From Aestuariivirga litoralis (GTDB lineage Bacteria > Pseudomonadota > Alphaproteobacteria > Rhizobiales > Aestuariivirgaceae), in contig NZ_WAHS01000001.1 of assembly GCF_015714715.1 (NCBI RefSeq), positions 1,922,001-1,986,000 of the forward strand: a stretch of DNA of 64,000 bases, read 5' to 3'. Under the pieces are notes generated by a model. It saw only the letters and a program-made list of their open reading frames with translations. It did no database searches and was not told where the DNA came from. The first letter of the stretch is position 1; each line of letters begins with the position of its first letter. Position numbers and translations under genes: made by a program. Shown here one piece after another: positions 27,040 to 35,744 of the stretch.

Positions 27040-27756
27040 ATGTTAATCAGGGAAGGCGTGGAGCGGGACCAGGCCATCGATATCAGGCTGGCCTGCGTGC
27101 TGGGCTGCGTGGCTGGGGCGATGAATGCGGCGGCGTTTTTCGCAGTCGGGTTCTTTTCCGCCAACATGACGGGCAATCTTTCCAGCCTGTCAGAGAAAAT
27201 AGCTTCCGGCGAATATGCGTTAGCGTCATTCTTCCTTTCGATCCTAATGGCTTTCATTTTCGGCTCGCTGTGTTCGTCCTCGTTGATCACGGCAGGGCGC
27301 AGAAAGACGCGCAAAATTTATGCCTATGCTTTGGTGCTCGAAGCTTCACTTATTGCTCTGGTCGGCGGATCGGACCTGTGGGCCAACAGGGATTGGCGGG
27401 TCTCGATCATCGTGCTGGGGCTGGCCTTTGCCATGGGTTTCCAGAATGCCATCAGCACGCTGATCTCGTCAGCCCGGGTGCGCACCACGCATGTTTCCGG
27501 CCTGATCACTGATATTGGGATTGCGGCCTCGAGTTTTCTGATGGGCAAACATGAACTCCGGGGCATCAATGCCTCAAACCTGCAGCTGCAGCTCATCACT
27601 GTGGGGTCTTTTTTGGTGGGTGGCGTGATGGGCGTGCTGCTTTACCGGGTGATGGGCGGCTATCTGCAACTGATCACCGCGCTGGCGCTGCTCACGCTTT
27701 CGCTGCTCACAATCACCAATCCGGACACCCCAGCGCATGACCGCGCCAAGGGCTGA
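27040..27756 (+). CDS. YoaK/DUF1275 family membrane protein
   Basis: This 238-residue protein has about six hydrophobic segments and the family motif F-F-S-A-N-M-T-G-N-L near residues 38-47 plus G-F-Q-N-A-I-S. The ATG is preceded by GGGGAG and AAGG. The function of the DUF1275 family is not established. It is divergent from the lysR gene. Confidence 0.85.
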   Translation: MLIREGVERDQAIDIRLACVLGCVAGAMNAAAFFAVGFFSANMTGNLSSLSEKIASGEYALASFFLSILMAFIFGSLCSSSLITAGRRKTRKIYAYALVLEASLIALVGGSDLWANRDWRVSIIVLGLAFAMGFQNAISTLISSARVRTTHVSGLITDIGIAASSFLMGKHELRGINASNLQLQLITVGSFLVGGVMGVLLYRVMGGYLQLITALALLTLSLLTITNPDTPAHDRAKG

Positions 27757-27962
27757 CTGAAGCCTCAAGCTTTGCCTTGGTAACAGCCCGCAGAGTGGCT
27801 TGATTTTGACCCGTTTCCGGCGCAAAAGGCCGCAAGCAAGCGCGATTTCCGGCCCGGCACCCGTCTGGCCGATGGGAAATCGCGCCGTTTAATTGAACTG
27901 GCGCCTGTTCCCGCCGTTAAAGTTTCTGACTTTGCCGGAACAAGCGTTTTTAAGGATTCTGA

Positions 27963-28184
27963 ATGGCCAAAGAAGAACTTCTCGAATTTGAAGGCACGGT
28001 TGCCGAACTGCTGCCCAACGCCACGTTCCGGGTGAAGCTGGATCACAACGGCCACGAGATCATCGCGCATACATCCGGCAAAATGCGCAAGAATCGCATC
28101 CGCGTTCTGGCCGGCGACCGGGTGATGGTCGAAATGACGCCCTATGATCTGACCAAGGGCCGCATCAATTACCGGTTCAAATAA
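27963..28184 (+). CDS. infA: translation initiation factor IF-1
   Basis: This 73-residue OB-fold protein begins [10 protein letters not shown] and contains L-P-N-A-T-F-R-V and [11 protein letters not shown], the standard IF-1 sequence. It binds the ribosomal A site during initiation. It is followed at 3 bases by maf and then yacG, a common alphaproteobacterial order. Confidence 0.97.
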   Translation: MAKEELLEFEGTVAELLPNATFRVKLDHNGHEIIAHTSGKMRKNRIRVLAGDRVMVEMTPYDLTKGRINYRFK

Positions 28185-28187
28185 AAC

Positions 28188-28826
28188 ATGAGCGACGACA
28201 AGGCACGTCTGGTTCTGGCCAGTGGTAGCCCACGACGACTGACGCTGCTGGACCGCATCGGGCTGGCGCCTGATCTGCTCAACCCTGCCGACATCGATGA
28301 AACGCCGTTGAAGCGCGAAAGCCCGCGCAAGCTTTCTGTGCGCCTGGCCGAAGCCAAGGCCAGAAAGGCGAAAGACGCGCCGCAGGTCAAAGCTTTGGGC
28401 CGCAACACCTATATTCTGGCTGCCGATACGGTGGTGGCGTTGGGCCGGCGCATCCTCCCGAAAGCCGAAACCTATCAGGACGCCAAGGACTGTCTCACGC
28501 TACTGTCTGGCCGTTCGCACTGGGTCTACTCCACCGTCTCGCTTATCGCGCCCGATGGCCGGCAGACCACGCGCACCAGTGAGACAAAAGTGCGCTTCAA
28601 GCGCCTCTCGCGCGAAGATCTCGACAGCTATCTGAAGAGCGAAGAATGGAAAGGCAAGGCCGGCGGCTACGCCATCCAAGGCCGCGCCGAAGCCTTTGTG
28701 CGCTATCTCTCCGGCTCGCATGCCGCCGTGGTTGGCCTGCCGCTGAATGAAACCGTGTCGCTTCTGCAGGGTGCCCGCTATCCCGTCTATGAGCACTGGA
28801 TGGCGAATCCTCCCGAGGGTTTCTGA
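28188..28826 (+). CDS. Maf-like nucleotide pyrophosphatase
   Basis: This 212-residue Maf/HAM1-fold protein has the N-terminal L-V-L-A-S-G-S-P-R-R motif, A-A-D-T-V-V and the C-terminal Y-A-I-Q-G-R-A. The family hydrolyses non-canonical or modified nucleoside triphosphates. It sits between infA and yacG, spaced by 3 bases on each side, so the three are one transcript. Confidence 0.92.
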   Translation: MSDDKARLVLASGSPRRLTLLDRIGLAPDLLNPADIDETPLKRESPRKLSVRLAEAKARKAKDAPQVKALGRNTYILAADTVVALGRRILPKAETYQDAKDCLTLLSGRSHWVYSTVSLIAPDGRQTTRTSETKVRFKRLSREDLDSYLKSEEWKGKAGGYAIQGRAEAFVRYLSGSHAAVVGLPLNETVSLLQGARYPVYEHWMANPPEGF

Positions 28827-28829
28827 GGC

Positions 28830-29021
28830 GTGGCGAAAGTCGTCACTTTTCCAAGGCCCCGGCCCTGCCCCATCTGTAACAAACCGGCCGGGCCGAAACA
28901 TCATCCTTTTTGCTCAGACCGCTGCCGCGAGGTGGACCTGAACCGCTGGCTGGGCGGGCAATATGCCATCCCTGCAGTGGAGAATGACGAAGAAGATTCA
29001 GGCCCTTCGCAAGGCGATTGA
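28830..29021 (+). CDS. yacG: DNA gyrase inhibitor YacG
   Basis: This 63-residue zinc protein has C-P-I-C (about 13-16) and C-S-D-R-C (about 28-32), giving the four-Cys zinc site of YacG, then L-N-R-W-L and an acidic tail. YacG binds GyrB and blocks DNA gyrase in E. coli. The start is GTG, 3 bases after the maf stop. Confidence 0.92.
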   Translation: MAKVVTFPRPRPCPICNKPAGPKHHPFCSDRCREVDLNRWLGGQYAIPAVENDEEDSGPSQGD

Positions 29022-29084
29022 AAGATGGGTTGCAAGGCCTGTGCGCCTCGCCTATAGGGGGCCCGCGCGCTTCCAAAGCGCCGT

Positions 29085-29160
29085 GCCCAGGTAGCTCAGT
29101 TGGTAGAGCAGCGGATTGAAAATCCGCGTGTCACTGGTTCGATTCCGGTCCTGGGCACCA
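29085..29160 (+). tRNA. tRNA-Phe(GAA)
   Basis: The 76-base cloverleaf has acceptor arms GCCCAGG/CCTGGGC, a D-loop with AGCTCAGTTGG, an anticodon stem GCGGA/TCCGC around TTGAAAA with anticodon GAA at 29118-29120, a T-loop GGTTCGATTCC and an encoded CCA end. Its 3' half is duplicated 3.8 kb downstream. Confidence 0.97.
29124..29160 (+). repeat. direct repeat copy 1 (tRNA-Phe 3' end), attachment-site-like
   Basis: These 37 bases, from the anticodon stem 3' strand to the encoded CCA, recur without change at 32929-32965. After one mismatch another seven bases (TTATTTC) also match. Duplication of a tRNA 3' end on both sides of a segment is the footprint of site-specific integration. Confidence 0.85.
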
Positions 29161-29243
29161 CTTATTTCTCACATCATTTTGAATTTGGATCACTGCCGCA
29201 GCTGCGGTGGGACGCAATTCATCTGCCCGGCATTGTGGTATGT

Positions 29244-31220
29244 TTAAAATTCGGACCAGTCATCGCCCGCAAGCTTGTGTGCGACTCCTGTTCCTGTGCG
29301 CTGCAGCGGGATGAACTTTTCGGGGCGCACGGACGCGGTCTTTTTGGTGTTTGACGGTGATTTTGAATCTTCTCTGCTGATCGCGGACGAAGCGGTCGTT
29401 GAAAAGCGCGAAACCAGCTTTGCCAATTCAACGGTCTGCTCAGTCAGCATGCGTGTTGCTGCCGTGGTTTCTTCCACCATAGCTGCATTTTGTTGCGTGG
29501 CCTTATCCATATTGTCGACAGCCGCATTGACTTCCTGAAGGCCGGAGGCCTGTTGCTCGGCGCTCTGGGCAATCTCTGAGATGACTGTATTGATTTCTCC
29601 TACGCGTTCGATGATGGAACGCAATGAATCGCCGGTTGCTGTTACAAGACCGACACCCTCCTCCACCGAATCTTGCGACGAAGACAAAATGACCTTGATC
29701 TCTTTCGCGGCACCCGCCGATCTTTGAGCCAGCGCGCGCACTTCCTGAGCCACAACTGCAAATCCGCGACCGGCATCGCCCGCGCGCGCCGCCTCAACGC
29801 CGGCATTCAGGGCAAGAAGATTTGTCTGGAACGAGATTTCGTCAATCATCCCGATAATCTGTGTGATTTTTTTGGAGCTTTCCTCGATGCGATGCATCGC
29901 GTCGATGGCATGCGCAACCACTTCACCGCTTTTGTCAGCGTCAACTTTGGCCGATTGAACCACTTCTCGTGCACGGACCGCCCCACTCGCAGTAATCCGC
30001 ACCTTGTCGGTGATCTGCGCGACGGCGGCAGCGGTTTCCTCAAGGGTTGCCGCCTGGCTCTCGCTCCTGCGCGACAGATCACCTGAAGCTTCAGCAATTT
30101 CCCCGGTACCGGACATGATGCTTTCAGCACCAAGCTTCACATTTGAGATCAATTCCTGCAGGGCGTCGATGGTCTTGTTATAGTTTTGACGAAGAACGTC
30201 CAAAGATTCCGCAAACGGGGTTGTCAGCTTGCACGTCAGGTCGCCGGCCGACAGCCGATTGAGAGCCTCACCCATTTCTTCAATCACGCGCTTGTTCTCT
30301 GCCTGATTGGCCGCCACGGCATCAGCCTGCTGTTTCATAATTGTAAGTGTGCCAGTTTTTTCAATGTCACTGGCCCTGATTTTTTGGGATTGGCTTTTGA
30401 ACACCGCAAGCGCGCGCGCCATCACGCCAATTTCATCCTTCCTGTCCTCGTAGGGAATTGCAATTTCAATATTTCCCTGAGACAGCACTTCCATCGCCCG
30501 GGAAAGCCTGGTGATGCCCTGCACGATGATTTTTTGACCGAGAAAACTCAGAAGACCGATCATTGTCAGGATGACCGCGAAAACTCCGATGATCAAATTC
30601 ATGCCCCGGTCGGCGCCACTCTTGCTCAAGCTTTCACTGGCAGCGATGTCGTTGTTGATAAAGTATACGGAGGACTCTACGGTAGACTCCAGACCATAGA
30701 AGGCGGTCATGGCCTTATTGATATCTTCGTCTTTGCTGGACGCGTTGCTGACCACTGCGGGAAGCGCTTCGGTCTCCAAAACTTTCCAAAATACATCTCC
30801 CTTGCTGTGCAGGGCGGCGAAGAATTCTTTCCACTGTGGAATGTCGGCCTTGCCACGCTGCTTCATGACCTCGTCCCAAAGGGCGAGACGGGTGGTAAAG
30901 TCCTTGTGGAGCTGAGCCACCTTGTCGCGTGCTGCAGGTATTTTATCCGCAGGGGTGATGTCCAACGCGTGGATAATCAGCATGGCCTGATACGGCGTCA
31001 GCGGTGGTGGCAAGATATCGGCGATGAGATCCTTGCCCTCAGCAATCTTTGAGTAGTTGTCGCTGCCAATCCTGTAGGTGTTATCGATCTGATACATCGC
31101 AACCCCTGCCACAATGATGCCGGCAATTATGGAGCTGGCTCCGAGCAGCATGCCGCGCCGAATGCTGAAAAAACCAAGTTGCGTTTTTTGATCGTAGGTT
31201 TCGGAGGTTGCATATTGCAT
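29244..31220 (-). CDS. methyl-accepting chemotaxis protein
   Basis: This 658-residue chemoreceptor has a transmembrane helix near residues 24-44, a periplasmic helical sensor domain, a second transmembrane helix near 210-230, a HAMP domain and a cytoplasmic signalling domain whose tip contains [13 protein letters not shown]. The C-terminus D-W-S-E-F matches the xWxxF pattern of tethers for the CheR/CheB adaptation enzymes. The ligand is unknown. It lies inside the segment bounded by the tRNA-Phe repeats. Confidence 0.94.
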   Translation of the reverse strand: MQYATSETYDQKTQLGFFSIRRGMLLGASSIIAGIIVAGVAMYQIDNTYRIGSDNYSKIAEGKDLIADILPPPLTPYQAMLIIHALDITPADKIPAARDKVAQLHKDFTTRLALWDEVMKQRGKADIPQWKEFFAALHSKGDVFWKVLETEALPAVVSNASSKDEDINKAMTAFYGLESTVESSVYFINNDIAASESLSKSGADRGMNLIIGVFAVILTMIGLLSFLGQKIIVQGITRLSRAMEVLSQGNIEIAIPYEDRKDEIGVMARALAVFKSQSQKIRASDIEKTGTLTIMKQQADAVAANQAENKRVIEEMGEALNRLSAGDLTCKLTTPFAESLDVLRQNYNKTIDALQELISNVKLGAESIMSGTGEIAEASGDLSRRSESQAATLEETAAAVAQITDKVRITASGAVRAREVVQSAKVDADKSGEVVAHAIDAMHRIEESSKKITQIIGMIDEISFQTNLLALNAGVEAARAGDAGRGFAVVAQEVRALAQRSAGAAKEIKVILSSSQDSVEEGVGLVTATGDSLRSIIERVGEINTVISEIAQSAEQQASGLQEVNAAVDNMDKATQQNAAMVEETTAATRMLTEQTVELAKLVSRFSTTASSAISREDSKSPSNTKKTASVRPEKFIPLQRTGTGVAHKLAGDDWSEF

Positions 31221-31342
31221 TTGGCCATCTCTTTTGGTGCTGAATCCCGCGGTGTGTGATGCTTGGCAAAGCTTAAGTGAAGCTGTTGCAACCTGATTTA
31301 TAAGGAGAATGTACGCTTATGCACATTTGCTGGACCCCGCAC

Positions 31343-31364
31343 TTTGCTAATGACAACTAGCAAA
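31343..31364. promoter_or_regulatory. inverted repeat upstream of Crp/Fnr-type gene
   Basis: TTTGCTA-N8-TAGCAAA lies 51-72 bases upstream of the regulator start, in the 194-base gap it shares with the divergent chemoreceptor gene. It could be an operator for either gene. The arms differ from the classical Crp and Fnr half-sites. Confidence 0.35.
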
Positions 31365-31414
31365 AGTTTGAAAGTTGGAAGCCGTTGTCAGCCATGCGAT
31401 CGAAAGAATATTGA

Positions 31415-32119
31415 ATGCCAAAAAGCGTCAGGACGGCGTTGGACAATCGACTGCTTCGCGCACTTCCAAAAGCAGATCTCGAGGCCATGTATCAGCATTT
31501 TGAATGGGTCGATTTGAACAGCCACGACGTTCTTCATTCCCAAGGCCAAACCATCAGGCATATCTATTTTCCAGTCTCCGGCATCTGCTCGGTTCTCGCT
31601 CTCTGCAACGATGGCACGCGTATTGAAACCGGGCTCATCGGGCGTGAAGGGCTGATCGGCGCTTCATTGTGCTTCGCAGTGACAGATGCACCCTTTGAGG
31701 TTGTAGTCCAGGTTCCGGGACGGTCGATCAGAATCGCTGAACGCGCCTTTCTCGAGACCTTCAACTCCAGTGTTGAAACGAGAACTGCAATCCTCCGCTT
31801 TGTTTACACTCTCATGGTGCAGACCGCACAAACGGCATTGGCGAATGGGCGCATGACAATCCAACAGAGGCTCGCGCGTTGGCTTCTCATGTGCCAGGAC
31901 AGGTTGGATACTGCGGAATTCGTCATCACCCATGAGTTCTTGTCGCAGACTCTTGCTGTGCGCCGGGCGGGCGTCACGGTTGCCTTGCAGGTTCTGGAAG
32001 GCCAGAATGCCATCAAATCCATGAGGGGCAAAGTGCGGATTCTTGACCGCCCATCGCTGTTGAAAATTGCGGGTGGCGCCTATGGCGTGCCCGAGAATGA
32101 ATATCAAAGATTTTTTTGA
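31415..32119 (+). CDS. Crp/Fnr family transcriptional regulator
   Basis: This 234-residue protein has an N-terminal cyclic-nucleotide-binding beta-roll (about 20-140) with I-Y-F-P-V-S-G-I-C-S-V and a C-terminal helix-turn-helix (about 170-225) with T-H-E-F-L-S-Q-T-L-A-V-R-R-A-G-V-T. There is no Cys cluster as in Fnr. Proteins of this subtype are abundant in Rhizobiales and their effectors are mostly unknown. Confidence 0.88.
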   Translation: MPKSVRTALDNRLLRALPKADLEAMYQHFEWVDLNSHDVLHSQGQTIRHIYFPVSGICSVLALCNDGTRIETGLIGREGLIGASLCFAVTDAPFEVVVQVPGRSIRIAERAFLETFNSSVETRTAILRFVYTLMVQTAQTALANGRMTIQQRLARWLLMCQDRLDTAEFVITHEFLSQTLAVRRAGVTVALQVLEGQNAIKSMRGKVRILDRPSLLKIAGGAYGVPENEYQRFF

Positions 32120-32205
32120 GCATTGGGCAAATGAGAAAATCAAGACTGTACCGCCGAAGCAACCCTTTCCTGGGGTGGCGTGGCAAATTGGGTGGGTAGC
32201 GGACG

Positions 32206-32379
32206 ATGACCCGCGCGCCTAAGCCCGGCGTCACTGCTCACAGCGAGCCAAAATCCCGGCGAACCTATTGGTTTGAGATCGCCTGGAATCTGGCAGCAGT
32301 TGCACTTTTTTTGATTGTAGTGATTGCGTTGCTCTGGCCCAATTTGGAGGCAACCCTGAGATCCTATTTCAGGGGCTGA
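32206..32379 (+). CDS. small single-pass membrane protein, hypothetical
   Basis: This 57-residue ORF has a basic N-terminal half (K-S-R-R-T-Y-W) and one strongly hydrophobic helix at about residues 28-43 (A-W-N-L-A-A-V-A-L-F-L-I-V-V-I-A-L-L-W region), then a short tail. No clear ribosome site precedes the ATG, and I recognise no family. It lies in the tRNA-flanked segment, so it may be an accessory gene or a chance ORF. Confidence 0.45.
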   Translation: MTRAPKPGVTAHSEPKSRRTYWFEIAWNLAAVALFLIVVIALLWPNLEATLRSYFRG

Positions 32380-32436
32380 TGCATGACGCCAGGCGCGCCA
32401 CCGTGATGGGCCGCATGAAACGCTATTGGCCTTGCG

Positions 32437-32928
32437 TCAGAGCGGAACGGTGATTGTGGCCTGGAGGCTCTGGCTCTGGATCGATGCACCGATGCCGCCA
32501 TAACTGCCGTCAACGCCCAAAGTGAGTCCGTGTGCGCCACGCCAATTCAATCCGGCATTGACCTTTCCTGCCAGACCCTGTGTGTCGTTGAACCCGGCCA
32601 GAACCCCGTTGCCAAAGGCATAGTCGGCCTCGCCTGCAAGATAAGGCGTCAACACCGCGCCATTGCCCAACTCCCAACTATGGGAGATGCGCAGGCCGGG
32701 TGAGATTAGACCCACGCCCAGAGACTGGGCCGCATGCGGCACCACCGCGTTGTCAGTATAGGCGGCCTGCCATTCAAACAAGCCCGAGCCACGCACGAAT
32801 GGCGTCATGGAAAGTGCGCCACCAGCCAACTCATAAGAAGCGGTGACGCTGGTGCCAAGACGTTACGCGGTGGTGGAGCCTGCCACGGCAATGGCGCTGA
32901 TGTCATAGCCCAGCAGCGTGCCATAGAC
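32437..32928 (-). pseudogene. autotransporter beta-barrel C-terminal fragment (broken)
   Basis: On the minus strand the frame encodes about 163 residues of an autotransporter barrel: V-Y-G-T-L-L-G-Y-D, then after an in-frame TAA at 32863-32865 R-L-G-T-S-V, Y-E-L-A-G-G and strand pairs down to the C-terminal I-T-V-P-L. The frame stays open to 32928, where the duplicated tRNA-Phe end begins, so the gene is cut exactly at the repeat junction. The passenger and most of the barrel are missing. Without the stop codon a TTG-started fragment of 130 residues remains. Confidence 0.7.
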
Positions 32929-32965
32929 CCGCGTGTCACTGGTTCGATTCCGGTCCTGGGCACCA
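32929..32965 (+). repeat. direct repeat copy 2 (tRNA-Phe 3' end), attachment-site-like
   Basis: An exact 37-base copy of the tRNA-Phe 3' part (29124-29160) ends here in CCA. No 5' tRNA half precedes it; instead the broken autotransporter frame runs up to its left edge. Two bases after it begins the stop codon of the imine-reductase-like gene, which probably marks the original chromosome downstream of tRNA-Phe. Confidence 0.85.
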
Positions 32966-32966
32966 T

Positions 32967-33857
32967 TTATTTCGCAGTCATCTGTTCGAACAGGACGCCG
33001 ATTTCTTTTTCGCCTGCGCCGGCTGCGATGGACTTATCCATGAGCGCCAGCAGCGAATCGAGATGGGCGACATTCGCACCCGCCGTGCGGCATTCTTCGA
33101 CGATTTTGATGGCCGCGCCGCGCCATACATTCATGGTGGCGCCCAGGCCTTCGTCATAGCTGCGCGTTATGGTTTGATCAGCGAGGATGGCCATTTCGCG
33201 GCCCAGATTGCCGCTGCTTAAGTAACGCAGATTGTAATCGCTCCACGCCCTGAGATCGACGCCGGAGCTTGCGCACATGGCAGCACCTTGCAGGAGCGAC
33301 AGATAACAACCGAGCGAAAATGAATCATGCGCCTTGGCGAAGGATGGCGCTGCCCCGTGCGATGCGCCGACGTGATAGACATTTCCGGCCATGGCGCGGA
33401 GCGTAGCGGCGTGCTCATTGAAAACTTCCGGCGGGCCCGAACAGACCAGATTGGCGCGCGCTTCCAATATGTCATCGGGATAGGCCAGGATCTGGCCATC
33501 GAGATAGCGCACGCTCGCCGCTGCCATCCGAGACGCCAATTCGCGCGATTCTGCCGAGGTGATCGTGCTGAGCTGGATGAGTGTTCGCCCCGCCGCTGCC
33601 GCAATGGCCTTGCCGTTCAACACGCTCATGCATGCAGCGTGATCGGACAGGCACATGATCGTCACCGGAGACGCGCCGATGGCGGCGGAGAGATCTGGTA
33701 TAAAAGTCGCGCCCTGTTCCACCAGTGCTTCAGCTTTATCGGGGCTTCGATTCCACACTGTGACGGGCAAGCCGCGTTTGAGCAGCCCATTCGCGAGTGC
33801 GCCGCCCATCGCACCCAGCCCCAGAACAGTAACGGCACTGTGTTGCGGTTCAGCCAT
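32967..33857 (-). CDS. NAD(P)-binding beta-hydroxyacid dehydrogenase / imine-reductase-like protein
   Basis: This 296-residue protein has an N-terminal Rossmann motif V-L-G-L-G-A-M-G-G-A-L-A and N-R-S-P-D-K-A-E (an NADPH-type Arg after the second strand), then an all-helical dimerisation domain. The stretch L-D-G-Q-I-L-A-Y-P-D-D-I resembles the imine-reductase subgroup more than 3-hydroxyisobutyrate dehydrogenases, and the usual catalytic Lys motif of the latter is not obvious. The substrate is unknown. It begins the chromosome segment right of the tRNA repeat. Confidence 0.8.
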   Translation of the reverse strand: MAEPQHSAVTVLGLGAMGGALANGLLKRGLPVTVWNRSPDKAEALVEQGATFIPDLSAAIGASPVTIMCLSDHAACMSVLNGKAIAAAAGRTLIQLSTITSAESRELASRMAAASVRYLDGQILAYPDDILEARANLVCSGPPEVFNEHAATLRAMAGNVYHVGASHGAAPSFAKAHDSFSLGCYLSLLQGAAMCASSGVDLRAWSDYNLRYLSSGNLGREMAILADQTITRSYDEGLGATMNVWRGAAIKIVEECRTAGANVAHLDSLLALMDKSIAAGAGEKEIGVLFEQMTAK

Positions 33858-33957
33858 CGCTACCCCTCCGCTTGGATCGTGCGCCCCCTGCCGACAATCC
33901 TGCCGTCAGGACCAAGCTGCCTTTATTTTTCGCTTTTCACAAGGCCGGAGCCGGTGA

Positions 33958-34950
33958 TTACGAAACCTTGACCGGCAGCCCGGTTTTCCAGCTTTGCGTG
34001 GCAGCTTCGGCCAGTTTCTGCGCCTGCAGGCCGTCAAAGCCGCTGGGCTTGGGGTCGCGGTTACCGGTTTCAACCGCATTGATGAACAGGTTCAGCTCAT
34101 TGGTGTAGGCTGGCAGATAGCGCTCAAGGAAGAAGTTCATGATCGGGTCGGTCTTGTAACCTTCGGCCGTCTGCAATTCGACCGTGGTTTCATGCATGTT
34201 CTTGGCATGGATCATGCCTTTCGAACCATGCACTTCCAGGCGCTGGTCATAGCCATAAGTGGCGCGGCGTGAATTGGTGATCACCGCGATGCGGCCGGAT
34301 TTGGTCTGCATCTGCACGGCTGCCGTGTCGACGTCTCCGGCTTCACCGATCTTCTTGTCCACCAGAGCCGCACCCAGTGCACTCACCGAGACGAACTCTT
34401 CGCCCATCAGGAAGCGTGCCAGGTCAAAGTCATGGATCATCATGTCGGCGAAAATGCCGCCTGAGCCCTTCACATATTCGGCCGGTGGCGGAGATGGATC
34501 GCGGCTGATCACGGTAATGAGTTCGATATCGCCGACAGCACCGGCGCGGATGCGCTTTTCAGCGGCGGCAAAGCTCGGGTCAAAGCGGCGGTTGAAGCCG
34601 ATCATCAAGGTCGACTTGTTCTTCTCGATAACTTTCAGCGTCTCTTCAATCTTGGCCACGCTGAGCGAGACCGGCTTTTCGCACATGATCGCCTTGCCGG
34701 CATTAGATGCGGCCTGGATCTGTTCTGCATGGAAACCGGTGGGCGAGCCGATCAGTACGGCATCCACATCAGAGGCCTTCATGATCTCTTCAACGCTGGC
34801 AACCTTGGCGCCATATTGGGCGGCCAGGTCCTGCGCGGCCTGCGGCACGGCATCGGCAATGTAAGCGAGCTGGGCCTTGGAATTGCTTGCAATGGTCTTG
34901 GCATGCACTTTGCCAATGCGGCCTGCGCCAATGACACCAAATCTGATCAT
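33958..34950 (-). CDS. iolG: inositol 2-dehydrogenase-like Gfo/Idh/MocA oxidoreductase
   Basis: This 330-residue protein has the N-terminal G-A-G-R-I-G-K-V-H motif and the conserved E-K-P in C-E-K-P-V-S-L, followed by G-F-N-R-R-F-D and D-M-M-I-H-D-F-D-L-A-R, which fit myo-inositol 2-dehydrogenase. I chose the ATG with GGGAG 7 bases upstream, directly before the Rossmann strand. No other iol genes are adjacent, so a related polyol substrate is possible. Confidence 0.82.
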   Translation of the reverse strand: MIRFGVIGAGRIGKVHAKTIASNSKAQLAYIADAVPQAAQDLAAQYGAKVASVEEIMKASDVDAVLIGSPTGFHAEQIQAASNAGKAIMCEKPVSLSVAKIEETLKVIEKNKSTLMIGFNRRFDPSFAAAEKRIRAGAVGDIELITVISRDPSPPPAEYVKGSGGIFADMMIHDFDLARFLMGEEFVSVSALGAALVDKKIGEAGDVDTAAVQMQTKSGRIAVITNSRRATYGYDQRLEVHGSKGMIHAKNMHETTVELQTAEGYKTDPIMNFFLERYLPAYTNELNLFINAVETGNRDPKPSGFDGLQAQKLAEAATQSWKTGLPVKVS

Positions 34951-35051
34951 TTCATTCTCCCTGGAAGGGCTCCGCTTTGCTCTCATTTGCAGCGAAAGGC
35001 AATTCTGGGATTTCACTTATCGCCGCGCGCTGAATTGGCTAAAACATCCGT

Positions 35052-35744
35052 ATGTCTCATACTTACGCCTTTGCGCCCGCACCCGTCGCCACCCTCGCCA
35101 TTTTGGGAACAGACAAGCTGTTTCCGGTGTCTCGCATTTTCTGCGTGGGCCGGAACTATGATGAGCATGCCCGCGAAATGGGCCACACGGGCGAACGCGA
35201 AGCGCCGTTCTTTTTCATGAAACCGGCGGATGCGATTGTTCCGGTTGGGCAGCCCATTCCCTATCCTTCAGAGTCGCAGGATGTGCATCACGAAGTGGAA
35301 CTGGTGGTGGCGCTGGACAAAGGCGGCGTGAACCTGACTGTGGTGCAGGCGCTGGACCATGTGTTCGGCTATGCCGTGGGCATTGATCTCACGCGGCGTG
35401 ACCTGCAGGCGGTGGCAAAGAAGCAGAGCCGCCCGTGGGAAACCGCGAAATCATTTGCAGCATCCGCTCCCATTGGCCCGCTTACGCTGGCCAGCGCCTG
35501 CGGGCATTTGTCGTCAGGCGAAATCTGGCTCGATGCCGATGGCGCAAGGCGGCAGACCGGAGATTTGAAAGACATGATCTGGAACGTGCCAGAGATCGTG
35601 GCGCAGCTTTCAAAGTATTTCACCTTGAACGCCGGCGACGTCATCATGACCGGCACGCCCGCCGGCGTGGGCCCGGTGCAGCGTGGCATGAAGTTGACCG
35701 CCGGGATCGCCAAGCTGGCGCCCATTGCGTTTGAGGTGCGTTAG
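35052..35744 (+). CDS. fumarylacetoacetate hydrolase family protein
   Basis: This 230-residue protein has the FAH core with V-G-R-N-Y, F-F-M-K-P-A-D-A-I-V, H-H-E-V-E-L-V-V-A-L (metal-binding glutamates) and the C-terminal G-D-V-I-M-T-G-T-P-A-G-V-G-P. Proteins like this act as acylpyruvases or 2-keto-3-deoxy acid hydrolases. It is divergent from the iolG-like gene and its stop overlaps the helicase stop by 4 bases. Confidence 0.9.
   Translation: MSHTYAFAPAPVATLAILGTDKLFPVSRIFCVGRNYDEHAREMGHTGEREAPFFFMKPADAIVPVGQPIPYPSESQDVHHEVELVVALDKGGVNLTVVQALDHVFGYAVGIDLTRRDLQAVAKKQSRPWETAKSFAASAPIGPLTLASACGHLSSGEIWLDADGARRQTGDLKDMIWNVPEIVAQLSKYFTLNAGDVIMTGTPAGVGPVQRGMKLTAGIAKLAPIAFEVR

Noticed and set aside
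31312-31362. Two tiny ORFs of 13 codons after an AAGGAG site in the receptor-regulator gap
   Set aside because: Too short, overlapping in different frames, and no codon pattern supports a leader peptide.
29161-32928. Integrase or transposase gene inside the tRNA-flanked segment
   Set aside because: No recombinase motif is visible in any frame, so the element is reported only as a remnant or satellite.
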